Below are positions 1-10,379 of a stretch of DNA of 64,000 nt, piece after piece (within the stretch, counting starts at the first letter, position 1; every line of letters begins with the position of its first letter). The notes under the pieces were generated by a model. That model had not been told where the DNA came from. It did not search any database and saw nothing but the letters and a program-made list of their open reading frames with translations. Both the position numbers and the translations under genes were made by a program. This DNA is from Lichtheimia corymbifera B2541 (taxonomy: Eukaryota; Mucoromycota; Mucoromycetes; Mucorales; Lichtheimiaceae), in NCBI GenBank assembly GCA_000697475.1, contig JNEU01001032.1:124001-188000 (forward strand). Direction: 5' to 3'.

Positions 1-555
1 CCTCATTATCCAAAGGCTGAGACGGTGTACCGGATGATAAAGCGAGTAAAAGGGCAAGCATATCATATTTGAGAGCATGTTGCGACTAGAATAGGGATCA
101 ACATTTGTTGTCAGTCAATGAATTGATTCTGCATATAACTATATCCTCGATCCAACATACACTGATTGACGTACAACTATCACCTATCGAATGTGCGTCC
201 TCCATAAACTTGTCCTTGAGCAATCGTAAACGAGTGGCTGCCTCGCCGTAACCATGGATACTAAACTTCTCGCAAAGCCTGCACATACCAACACGTCAGC
301 CTCGCGTATTATAATACAACTGTATATGTATATATACCCTTCCCAGCGTCGCCTGACAGCAAATTCATCAGTACTGGTGAACCGATGGCGATCGAGGCCT
401 GTCAATGCTGGTTGCAAACGCGCCACAAGTGCTGGATCTACCTGATCACAAGGTCCTGTTAGTTCCCCTGTCGAATGCCCAAAGCAATTGTATACTTGAC
501 GCGTAATTACCTTTCTCCCAAATACACTTTCAACCAGGTGTTGACGATGGTCCAT
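1..555 (-). CDS. gamma-tubulin complex component 5 (GCP5), N-terminal part, cut by window edge
   Basis: This is the 5' end of a minus-strand gene. I model four exons: 555-511, 441-338, about 278-183, and about 85-1, which runs off the window. The first intron (510-442) is 69 nt, starts GTAATT and has a CTAAC branch point. The joined protein reads RHRF...RRWEGLCEKFSIHG, then a charged helix, then YDMLALLLALSSGTPS. This matches the N-terminal region of human GCP5 (FHRF, IYEKFVIHS, YSILSLLLCLSDSPS) in order and spacing. GCP5 is a subunit of the gamma-tubulin ring complex that nucleates microtubules at spindle pole bodies. The GRIP domains lie outside the window. The start is the first ATG of the frame. 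Family assignment is from remembered similarity. Confidence 0.7.
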
Positions 556-700
556 TGAGAGAGTGCTGTTGATCGAGGAAGGAGAAAATAGAATGGAAGG
601 TCAAAGCGTGGTGTGAAATGAGTGACAATGAATAGCGATGGCTGCATTGCTGTAACTTAAATTGGGGCCGTCCACGTGACACAGCTGCATTTTGTATGAT

Positions 701-1067
701 GGACATACACTTTACAAGTGGCAGGTGGATTTATCACTTCGTCTCAGTACTCCAAGATGCCTGACCACTTTATCAGTTTGATCAATTAATCATGACAATA
801 ATTCCCGCGCCCACTCACATATAAATAAGGCTATTGTCACCAACACTATCATACGCCCTTTCTTTCTGCTTGTATGCATACCATCATCAATCAATGGCCC
901 TTAGCAAGTCTCAAGGATAGTCTTCAAAATAAAGGTACTCCTGCTGCATTCATCTATGTAGCTCACTCCATTGATTATTGGTGCCTAATGACACTTGGCT
1001 GTGTTTCTTGATGGATCCTTTGTGGTGGGAAATTTGGAACTCCTGTGTAGGTGACAAAAGTACACGC
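701..1067 (-). mobile_element. degenerate MITE copy, inverted relative to the copy at 2003-2446
   Basis: This stretch matches the reverse complement of 2003-2446 over nearly its whole length, with small gaps. Shared blocks include GACAATAATTCCCGCGCCC, the pyrimidine-rich block ending CTTTCTTTCTGCTTG, and the terminal GTAGGTGACAAAAGTACACG. It begins GGACATAC, as the other copy does when read inward. I found no target-site duplication: the flanks are TTGTATGAT and TCAAGAGAG. It may be older, truncated, or one arm of a larger inverted structure. Confidence 0.6.
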
Positions 1068-2002
1068 TCAAGAGAGGTGATCAACATTATGTGGTTGGAT
1101 CCTTAGGCAGCATCTATTTGCCAACAAGCCTCTGTATGACATTGAGGACTTTCATGATACGCTCAAGCTCCTCTTTTTTATTTTAAGGTTGGTGAATTGG
1201 ATCATGCTGCTAGCGTTAGTTATAAATGCTCATTAATACATCATGATATAGTATCATCATCAAAGAGTCCAAAGATTGATTCGAGCACCGCTAGCAAGAA
1301 GGAAGCGCCTGCTTCAATCAGGATCCCAATTCAAGAGCAGTGGTGATATCTTTGTGACACAGAGGTGCATTCGCTGGTATCATATATCCTCCCTCAAGTC
1401 GTTCCATGGCATTCATTTCCCTTTGCTCGATATACTGGATTCCCAACATGTCGGTAGCCGGGGAAGAACATGATGAGATGGTCGAACTGCTGCGTCCGGC
1501 GTTTGTGTTGATTGATGTAATTGATGTCGAAAAAAGCATTGAATAGGACGTCAGGATGATCTTGAGCGTCGTCGATGCTGGACATGTAGATGTCTTGGTC
1601 CAGTTCCACCACAAATCTCTCTCTGGATATCTCGTGTAACATGTTTTGATGCAAGCCAATGGAATGAATTGTCGCAGGAGTAATACTTGGAAAGATCGAA
1701 GGCACAAACATCTTGTAACCGTATGCTAGAAGAACATGCACCGAAAGAACAACCATGGGAATAGTGAACGCTGGATGATCCGTGTTGCTGGCTGAGAAAG
1801 GTTTCAAAACCCCCCTCAAGCTTGACCAGGACCGCTTCTTCAGTGGTAGTAGGCTTATCTCTCTTGAAGATCTTGGCCTTGTCTCGATCATGAATGATAT
1901 CACGTAAAATTCGTGAAAGTAAAAGGACACGCCTGTAGGGTATGTCTTTGATAACTATCAAATGAACATTGAGTAAATAAAAGAAGTACAAGTAGCTAAA
2001 CA
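1068..2002 (-). pseudogene. unidentified ORF, frame-broken, between the inverted MITE copies
   Basis: On the minus strand an open frame runs from about 1991 (IIHDRDKAKIFKRDKPTTTE ... LVKLEG) to a run of six C on the plus strand at 1810-1815. There the coding sense moves to the next frame, which stays open (ASNTDHPAFTIPMVVLSV ... YRAKGNECHGTT) to a stop near 1394. Removing one base of the homopolymer would join the two frames smoothly. I recognise no domain. It could be a decayed host gene, cargo of an old transposon, or an intact gene with a sequencing error. The rest of the interval shows nothing I can name. Confidence 0.35.
1994..2002. repeat. left target-site duplication of the MITE (9 bp)
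   Basis: AGCTAAACA here is repeated exactly at 2447-2455 on the other side of the 444-bp element. A 9-bp duplication is the hallmark length of Mutator-like (MULE) transposases. Confidence 0.7.
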
Positions 2003-2446
2003 GCGTGTACTTTTGTCACCTACAAAGGAGTCCCAAATTTCCCATCAGATTGAGGTTGCCTTTTACCTATAAATGATAGGTATACCTACCACAAGGGACC
2101 CATCAAGGAACACAGCCAAGTGTCATTAGGCACCAATGATCACTGAAGTGAGCTACATAGATGAATGCATGAGTACCCTCATTTTGGGGATCGCATAATA
2201 AAGACCATCCTTGAGACTTACTAAGGGTCATTGATTGATGATGGTATGCATACAAGCAGAAAGAAAGGGCGTGTAATAGTGTTGGTGACAATAGCCTTGT
2301 TTATATGTGAGTGGGCGCGGGAATTATTGTCATAATGGATCGAATTGATAAAGTGGTCAAGCACCTTGGGAGTGGCGAATCGAAGTGATGCACAAATCCA
2401 TCTGCGGCTTGAAAGATGACCTTTTGTAGGTGACATAAGTATGTCC
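2003..2446. mobile_element. MULE-type MITE, 444 bp, with 9-bp target duplication
   Basis: The element starts GCGTGTACTTTTGTCACC and ends in the imperfect reverse complement GGTGACATAAGTATGTCC. This gives terminal inverted repeats of about 26 bp, best conserved in GTCACCTACAAA. The 9-bp sequence AGCTAAACA flanks both sides. No transposase frame is present, so it is a non-autonomous element moved in trans. The size, terminal repeats and 9-bp duplication together point to the Mutator superfamily; that assignment is inference. Confidence 0.75.
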
Positions 2447-2455
2447 AGCTAAACA
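2447..2455. repeat. right target-site duplication of the MITE (9 bp)
   Basis: Exact copy of AGCTAAACA at 1994-2002. It lies about 105 bp upstream of the start codon of the reductase gene at 2560, so the insertion sits in that gene's promoter region. Confidence 0.7.
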
Positions 2456-2559
2456 TATGCGGTATGCCCGCACCGGGCATTATCCAGCAATTATAGCCCG
2501 ATCCACGTACCTTTTTCCACACTTGTCTTCCTCTCTCTCAAACTCTTCTTTCACGAGAT

Positions 2560-3974
2560 ATGAAAGTAGTCGCTACTCGCATTCTGCCTCCCGAGACTCA
2601 AGCCCGGCTCGAAGCTCAAAATTTCGACTTGGTGCAATGGCAACAAGATTGTGTCATGCCACGCGAGGAACTACTGAAGCAGGTCAAAGGTAAAGGCAAT
2701 GACCAATGCAATGGTTAAACCTTACCATGTTGACACTTATCCTATCCAAAGGTGCCGAAGCACTTATTTGCCTTTTGACGGATCGTATCGATACCGAGTT
2801 ATTGGATGCTGCAGGTAATTCGATATATCGTGATTTGACAGTATTCAATACTGACACTCTCCCCGCTGAATCTTGCATATGTATGTATACGTACAGGTCC
2901 CCAACTCAAGGTGATTGCTACCATGAGTGTAGGATACGATCATGTGGATGTGGATGCTGTTCGTGCACGCAACATTGAGCTTGGATACACACCCGATGTC
3001 TTGACGGACGCAACAGCGGATCATACAGTACTCTTGACTTTGGCGGCAGCACGTAGAATGAAGGAGGTACGTGCCATGGAAAGGAACAAGAAATCAGAGC
3101 ATGACAAAGGATATATAGGGTATGATGGCTGCAGAGAAAGGAGAGGTATGTATACATACGAGATGACTTCGTCCACAAGGTGTATTGATGATGATGCTGT
3201 TGTTAGTGGGGAGCATGGCGTCCAACGTGGTTGTGTGGATCCCAATTCACGGGCAAAACTCTTGGCATTGTTGGTATGGGTCGTATTGGTGAAGCTGTTG
3301 CCCATCGTCTCGCTCCCTTCGGGATTCGTCGTATCATGTACTGGGGTCGTCAAGAGAAACCTGATGTCGAGAAGCGTCTATCCATGGCACAGTTCACTGG
3401 ATCTCTCGATACCTTGTTGGCCAACTCAGATTTCGTCATTGTTTGTTGTGCTCTCACACCAGAGACTCGAGAATTGTTCAACTATGATGCCTTTAGCAAG
3501 ATGAAGGATACAGCAGTAAGTATACTATTTGAGTATATTTCTTATATTCCCGGTCTAAACTCTATTTGTAGGTCTTTGTCAATACAGCGCGTGGTGGCAT
3601 TGTCAAGCAAGACGATTTAGGTAAGGCGTGGAAAAAGAACAATGCGAACTATTTGTTTATGCAATGTGTTATATCATCATCTATCATAGTCCGTGCACTT
3701 GAAGAAAAAAAGATTGCTGCTGCTGGTCTCGATGTGACAACCCCTGAACCATTGCCACCCACCGATCCACTTTACAAATTGCCCAACTGTATCATCCTCC
3801 CACACATTGGTAAGTATCCTACTACGATGACTTGCAAAGAAGGTCAAATCATGGATTCTAAACACATTTATTTTAGCGAGTGCCACATTTGAGACGCGTG
3901 AGCGCATGGCCAGCATGTGTGTCGACAATGTCATTGCAGCATCCAAAGGGGAACCATTGCCATATAAGTTGTAA
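2560..3974 (+). CDS. glyoxylate/hydroxypyruvate reductase (D-2-hydroxyacid dehydrogenase family)
   Basis: NAD(P)H-dependent reduction of glyoxylate to glycolate and hydroxypyruvate to D-glycerate is the expected reaction. Seven exons fit: 2560-2689, 2752-2814, 2897-3066, 3207-3515, 3572-3620, 3690-3809, 3877-3974. All phases agree and give 312 residues. The protein carries the family signatures in order: [10 protein letters not shown]; the Rossmann loop [14 protein letters not shown]; the GRQ cofactor-phosphate contact (MYWGRQ); [14 protein letters not shown] with the catalytic Arg; [12 protein letters not shown] with the catalytic Glu; and LPHIASAT with the catalytic His. It follows human GRHPR closely, including WLCG before the Rossmann fold. 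Length is normal. The start is the first ATG, and the N-terminus ([11 protein letters not shown]) fits the family. The gene converges on the SFT2 gene 80 bp away. Confidence 0.93.
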
Positions 3975-4054
3975 AGATGAAATGTATAGTAAAAGAAATT
4001 GTACAATACAAGGGAATAAACAAGCAGCACGGATAAACGGAGGCATGTTGCGAT

Positions 4055-4975
4055 TTAAATGGAGGTGATGCAGCTTCCAAAGAAGCGACGGATGAGTTCA
4101 CGGCCATAAGGAATGTAGCTTGCACTATAAAGACAAACAATCAATATCCGTATATCCTCCATTCATATCCCATACGAATACTTACGCATACCACACCAAC
4201 GCACAAAATTGGACAATGACCAGGATAATGGAGATGATGACGTTTTTCAGCTATTTGTTATTGTCGCCGCATAAGCATCAAGATAACGTGTATTGTATAC
4301 GTGTCGTAGCTTACCAAGATGGATAGAACCAAGGTCAACACCAACAATGAGAGATAAATAGTCGTTGCCCAGAATCGTACTATGATAACCAATTCAATAA
4401 ACATTGCCCATATCCTATCCCCATCCATTACTACTGCTTACCAGGTGCGAAAATAGTCTTGAATAACTTGGGAATACCAACAATGAATGTCATACTAAGG
4501 TTATCTCGCACGTGTGAATTTCATGATCTGACAAAGAGCCCGCTTTTTCTCCTTACCTTAACAATGACACCAAATTACCAATACTGTAGAGAATAGCAAA
4601 GCCTGCGATATTTCCAGAGATCAAAAACAAAGTGGACTTGATGATGCATAATATGAGTAATCGGTTGATTTTCGGTTGTAGTATCCACTTACAAAGATAG
4701 AAAGCACCATGCCAATAAGGAAGCTATTAAGAGTTGATATGAGCAACGTCTTCCTCGGGTATAAAGTAGTGTCGCCTTACCAACAACCGAATGCATAGAG
4801 CCGTTGCATACGATCCAGACCAAGGAATTTCCAGGTGCCTTTTATAATAAATTCCCCCACACAAAGTAGTCGTCAGTCATTGCAATGGAAGACCGTGTTG
4901 GCCAATTTGCAGTACGTTACCATCGTCCATGGTTCCCTGGTCTTCATAGCTTGACGAAAAGAAGCCGAATGGCAT
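4055..4975 (-). CDS. SFT2-domain vesicle transport protein
   Basis: A small four-helix membrane protein of the Golgi, proposed to help fusion of endosome-derived vesicles. About seven short exons. The first is 4975-4921 (MPFGFFSSSYEDQGTMDD), followed by GTWKFLGLDRMQRLYAFGCC. Then come hydrophobic pieces FLIGMVLSIF, STLFLISGNIAGFAILYSIG, NLVSLLS, MTFIVGIPKLFKTIF, and the diagnostic C-terminus SYIPYGRELIRRFFGSC. The last segment matches the conserved YSLSYIPYARD end of human SFT2D proteins. The start ATG is supported by the acidic/polar N-terminus typical of the family. The many introns of 55-70 nt break almost every helix. Confidence 0.85.
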
Positions 4976-5318
4976 ATTGGTATTAACTGGTGTAGGACGC
5001 GAGTAAGCTAAAGCAAGAAAAAGGAAATAAAGAGAGTTCAGCTGGTTTCAATAGCATATATATAAAACGCGGGATCGGGAACGGAATAATGGATGCACAG
5101 AGCTTTCTTTTTCTCTCACATGTGCTTGGCACCCCTCCAATGTTAAAGTTTGTTGGATCAAATCATATCAAATACACTCTAAACAAAGAAATCGGTATAT
5201 GCGATACAAATTTTGGAAACGATGAACGTGTGCAAAGATGTAATGGCAGTGTATATCTTCTACTATGTGCATGATTAAAGGGGGGAATGTGTGTATATAA
5301 CAAGAGAGACATCTATTT
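4976..5318. other. intergenic: SFT2 upstream region and homoaconitase 3' flank
   Basis: No gene seen. It contains a TATA-like run (ATATATATAAAA near 5056-5066), about 85 bp upstream of the SFT2 start codon, and the 3' untranslated region of the homoaconitase gene. Confidence 0.5.
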
Positions 5319-7688
5319 CTACAATCTTTCCTTGACCCATCCTTCGAGACCATTGGCAAGCCAAATTTCTTGAACACTCTTGCCAAGAGCACCAACCTTG
5401 TATGTCTTTTCAGAACCATCAGGCTTTTCAACTTGGAGACGACCTTCAGCAACATGGATTGTCACCTTCCATGAAGTACGGCTGGTAAGTGCATCCGTGC
5501 CGACTTGCTCCTTGAGATCATTCACAAGCTCAGGAGAATCAATCAACAACAAGGCGTTATTGATAGAGTTACGCTTGAAGATATCAGAGTAGGAACCTGC
5601 AATCATGATGGGAATATTACGCGATTTGATGGCAGTGGCAGCTTGTTCACGTGATGATCCAGTACCAAAGTTAAAACCACCCACAAGAATGTCACCCTAA
5701 TTACAAGGTCAATAAATGCACATTTTTACAAGGATATAATCTTACCTGCTTGACAATGTTGACAAATTCAGGATCATAATTCTCCATCACGACCTTGCGC
5801 ATGTCATCCACAGTCATTTCATCATTGTAGGTGTACTTGCCAGGATAGATACCATCGGTGTTGAGATTATCAGCATGGCAGAAAAGCAATTCGCCCTTGA
5901 CCACGGCGGGGAAGTTGGGAAGGACTTCAGGAGTAGCAGTAGATGAAGCATCATCAGCAGAAGCAGCTTGTGGGGTCATTGTTTCAATGGTGAATTTGGG
6001 AGTAGGAGTAGGAGTAGCAGGTGCGCCCTGGCCATCAATACTACTAGGCGATGCAATCTTGCCAGCAACAGCAGAAGCAGCAACCACAGCTATTCAATAG
6101 AGTAAATAAATGGTCTCTGCTGTTTTTCATTTCATGAATGACTTACCAGGAGAGGCAAGGTATGCGAGTGATGACAATGAACCCATGCGTCCCTTAAAGT
6201 TGCGGTTGGTAGCAGAGATACCAACTTCACCATCCTTCAATAAACCAGTACCCAAACCTATATATAACAATGAGTCACCACCATTATCCATTATCCCTTT
6301 CAATCCATTTCTTACCAATGCATGGTCCACAACCAGCAGGCAATGGTTTGGCGCCAGCCTCCAACAAGGTTTGCCAATCACCAGTTTCCTCGACTTCCTT
6401 TTGTACTTCAGAGCTTGCAGCAGCAACGTAAAACTCGACACCTTCCTTCACCTTTTGACCCTTGAGTACTTGAGCAGCTTGGCGCAAATCGCTAGCACGA
6501 GAATTGACGCATGAAACGAGATAGGCCTTATTGATTTTGACGTCTTGAGCTTCGAGTTCAGCTAGAGGAGTAGCCACCTTGACCGAATTAGGACCGGAAA
6601 TGTAGGGTGAGAGCGTGGACAAGTCAAGAGTGAGCTTTTTGGCATAAGTGGCATTGGGAGATGGTTCCAATGGGTTGTCAACAAGAGCCTGAATGGTCTT
6701 TTCATTGATACGAGGGTGCACAAAAGGTTCACCAGGAGGAGTAGGTGGCAAGTTTTTGTTTTCAAAATGGGTGAGTGCGATGCGACGCATACGCTTACGC
6801 ATATACTCAATGGTCTTTTCATCCACAGGGAACACACCAGCAAGAGCACCCCATTCTGTGGTCATGTTGGCAATAGCAAGACGATCCTCCACCGACAATA
6901 CTTCACCACCGTGGAATTCGATAGCCGTATTAAGCACCTGATCCTTGTTGAACAATCCACACAAGCTGATAATCACATCCTTTCCAGTAACACCCTTTGG
7001 TAATTCGCCCTGTAATTGCACCTTGACAACAGGAGGAATCTGCCACCATGTTTGACCCGTAGCCCAAATAGCAGCCGCGTCGGTGCGTACAATGGGTGTT
7101 CCGACAGCACCAATGCCGCCATAGATATTCGAATGAGAATCAGAGGCCACGGTCAAAGTATGTGGAAAGGCATAACCCTCTTCGATCATGACTTGATGAC
7201 CGATACCTCTTCCAGCAGGATAAAAATCCACTCCGTGTTCCTTTGCAAACTTTTCAATGTTGCTGTACTTTGTAAGGTTCTTTTCTGTTTTGTTTTGCAC
7301 ATCGTGGTCAAGTGCAAATACAGGTTGCTTGGGGTCGTAAAACTTAGTAGCACCAATTGATTTGAATCTATCGTATCATCCTTGTTAGTAACCACGTAAC
7401 CTAGCAACGCCAATGTCAACCCCACACTTACTTTGGCATGACAGCACCGGTATTATCGTGTGTGAGCACATGATGAGGACGGATCGATACATAATCACCA
7501 CTCTTGACCTTGTATCCTTCAGGCAAATCAAGGGCATACTTTTGCACGATCTTTTCAATCAAGTTTTGAGTGTCAGTGGCATCGCTGGTTGTTGCAAAAG
7601 ATCGACGATATAAAGCTGACGGCAAAAGTCGATATGCCGACATTGTGGTGGAACGTAATAGGTTGGTCTTTGAAATAGTGACAAGCAT
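5319..7688 (-). CDS. LYS4: homoaconitase, mitochondrial (lysine biosynthesis)
   Basis: Converts homocitrate/homoaconitate to homoisocitrate in the fungal alpha-aminoadipate pathway, using a 4Fe-4S cluster. Five exons, start 7688. The N-terminus is basic and hydroxylated ([20 protein letters not shown]), as expected for a mitochondrial presequence. Then [21 protein letters not shown] and [13 protein letters not shown]. The middle has [20 protein letters not shown] and [13 protein letters not shown]. The cluster cysteines lie in [10 protein letters not shown] and [28 protein letters not shown] and [19 protein letters not shown] lead to the swivel domain, with [14 protein letters not shown] at the C-terminal part. 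The [21 protein letters not shown] linker separates homoaconitase from plain aconitase and IPM isomerase. The gene diverges from the G-gamma gene. Confidence 0.94.
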
Positions 7689-8073
7689 GATGGAAGAGTG
7701 GGGGGAGAGTGATGGAGAGAGAGAGGGGGGTAGGGTAGGTATTCAAGTGAGGAAGAAAATAGAGAAGAAAGAGAGAGAGACAGAGTTTGTGTGAGCGTTA
7801 AAGTCAAAAAAGATTTGAGACAAGCAGATAAAGATAATCAATGGGTGATGTTTGATGAGATCTGGTATGATCCAAAAGAGGAAAGCGGCATATCTTGATT
7901 CTGATAGGCTAGCAACATGTGAAGGTGCCACCCAACCACAGCGCCCAAAATTATTTTTCCTCTTCCTCGCTCGTCGCTCACTTTTGGTCCACCTTTAACC
8001 CCTTCTTTCTCTCTTGCCGCATTCCTTGTCATTCTTCTCATTACTTTACTCTATACATACCCCAACTTTTATA
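7689..8073. promoter_or_regulatory. shared divergent promoter between homoaconitase and G-gamma genes
   Basis: These 385 bp separate two divergent start codons (7688 minus, 8074 plus), so regulatory sites for both must lie here or be shared. The homoaconitase side is GA-rich on the plus strand (pyrimidine-rich on its own sense strand). The G-gamma side is CTTTCTCTC-rich just before its start. I see no clear TATA box and no operator I can name. Confidence 0.5.
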
Positions 8074-8375
8074 ATGAACGCAAGAAAAACACAAAACCTT
8101 TCCGAGGCAAAGTTGAATCGCCTTCTCGAGTACAATCAGCGTCTTAAAGAATTGCTCGATATCCCTCGCACTACTGTATCCGAGGCATCCACACGGTAAG
8201 AAACCATTCATCTATGCATTGTATCATAGTGAATTGACAATAATGTAATCATAGTTTGATTGATCATTGCAAAACTACGCGCGACCCAATGGTTCCATCT
8301 GTATGGGGACCTATTGACAAGAAGGATGACCCATTCGCACCAACCTCTGGAAGTGGATGCTGCACAGTAATGTAA
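8074..8375 (+). CDS. heterotrimeric G-protein gamma subunit
   Basis: Two exons (8074-8195, 8255-8375) give 80 residues. The N-terminus is a helical segment ([20 protein letters not shown]) like the coiled coil with which gamma subunits pair with G-beta. The C-terminus ends SGSGCCTVM, a CaaX box (CTVM) preceded by a second Cys that could be palmitoylated. This is the lipid anchor arrangement of fungal Ste18-type gammas. [10 protein letters not shown] is the usual NPF-like region before the tail. It should act at the plasma membrane in pheromone or nutrient signalling. Confidence 0.9.
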
Positions 8376-10379
8376 AAAAAGACACCCATTCAATCTTGTT
8401 GTCTCGGTCTACAAGTCAATGATGGCGATTTACAACGTGTTTCTGGATTGGAGAGAAGAGGAAAACACCATCAACAAGCCCTACTATCACATTCTCCCAT
8501 CTTCCCTTGATTTTCACCCTATTGCATGATTCCCTTTGATTCTCTTTTCTTTCATAATTGTATATATATCATATAATGCTCATCCTATTTCAACAACAAC
8601 AACGACTTGGATAGCTTCGGTCTTGACCAGGTAATTCTTGTCGTTCATATTCCATCACCAAAAATAAATGGAAATGCCCTGTGCAACAACACACAACAGT
8701 GAAGCCTGTATACAATTTGAACTCAATATCCAATCGTGGTTCCTACAACTTATGTACTCCTCTCCACCACCCCAGTAACTCCGTGAGTCTCCTTTCTGTT
8801 CAATCATTTAGTTTATTCTGCCATCGACCTTGTTGGTTGTTATCCTAGTTACTTTTTGTATATTCACAACCACCAAATCGGTCATCTCGGTTAAATTGTT
8901 TGTTTGTTACACGTTATGCTACTTGTTCTACTTGGTTTGTGATGCCCCAAATGAACACCTTTTATGATACATGTCTTGTTTGGGAATTCCACCTTGTTGG
9001 CTATGTGCGTATGGTTGACATCCATCAATGCTAACCGACCCCCGTTTCAGTCGGCGTACGAACCTTTCTCTATAACACAAAGCGGCGATCTGTGCCTTTT
9101 ATGAAAATGAGTGCTGACACCAACAACCCTTCTTCTCTCTATATGAATGCACCCTCAATCCTTTTCAAGATACCCCAAGACTTCATACCTTGAGTACAAT
9201 CGTAAATAGATCCTTCTTCATGAATCAAATCGATACAACAACTCAAATAATAAAGAAGGAGGGTGGAGATTGTTCGTAGTACACATTATCCAACCTTTAA
9301 CCATGGTCGTCTTGTGCTGCTATCGCCGATCACTAGCTGTTTTAGAAAAAAAATGCATGTCATCAACGACAATTTATTGCTTAAAGCACTGTACCCAGTT
9401 CTTGGAAAAGACAATAGCTACCTTAACTTCTCGAGTCACCTGATCCTTCTTGTTGAATGAATAAGTACACCAAGGATCCATGTTCACGTAGCGTGGCAAT
9501 GTTATTGCTAACAGAAACTGTCATCCATCCTTCTTATAATAGTGATCCCACAACTACTACTTACATGGTAAGACTAGATGCAAGAGTATGAGAAGGAGAG
9601 TGGTAGATTTCACACAAGCATGCTGCTTGTACAAATATAGGTTATGCGTGTGGAATCTACGTACATCAGCAACGCGTTTATATTACATATGCTGATGCCT
9701 ATGTGATTCTTTATCGATCTTTGCATTGGATGCAGGATTCCTTTAACCCCCATTTATGGGGGATATGATTGGCTGCTCGATGATGATTGGCTGCTCGATT
9801 GACAAGGGCAACAACCCATAATAGGCAGGGAACTCATATAGGGCTGTGCGTTCCAGGTTAACCAATTATACGATGATGCTGCATGGTCACGCAGATCACT
9901 TTATGCGACTACGCTTACAATATTTAAGCCGTAGCATATCATAGTATGATCCTTTACTACTACAAATGTCAACGTATGGTAGATGGGTGTCATGGTTGGG
10001 GTTGGCGGACCAACGACATGTGTCAGCATCACAAGCTTATTGTTGGGCCATAGAAAACAACGTGTTACCGATTATGCGTGTCCTTCAACAAGCTATTGTA
10101 GCATACAGCAGCCCTGCTCTTGGCGCAATAGATGAAGATGCCAAGTCTGGATGCATCACGAGTGATGATAGTACATGACTTGTAGGAGAGTTGTTGTTTA
10201 GTAAGCGCATTGGGACACCTGTGTCGGCAAGAATCGTCTAAAATAGGCAGGTGGATCCACGCAACGCGAATAGACATCCGGGTCAGCGTACTACAGAGTA
10301 ATTCGGCGTCTGAAAGTTGAAAAAGTATAAGATGCAAATGAGCACCGAAAAGACTATGCCCCTTTTTAACTTTTGAACA
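8376..10379. other. intergenic region, 2.0 kb, no gene recognised
   Basis: Contains the G-gamma 3' UTR and AT-rich DNA. An imperfect direct repeat of GATTGGCTGCTCGATGAT lies at about 9768-9800. A 70-codon ATG frame at 9966-10178 on the plus strand follows a TATTTAA-like sequence, but it has no recognisable similarity, so I do not call it a gene. No tRNA seen. Confidence 0.5.

Noticed and set aside
1068..2002. Transposase of the flanking MITE
   Set aside because: The ORF shows no MULE signature (DDE region, zinc finger) that I can recognise.
9966..10178. 70-codon plus-strand frame upstream of the oxidoreductase
   Set aside because: No similarity, no splice signals, and length is within chance expectation; noted only in the intergenic entry.
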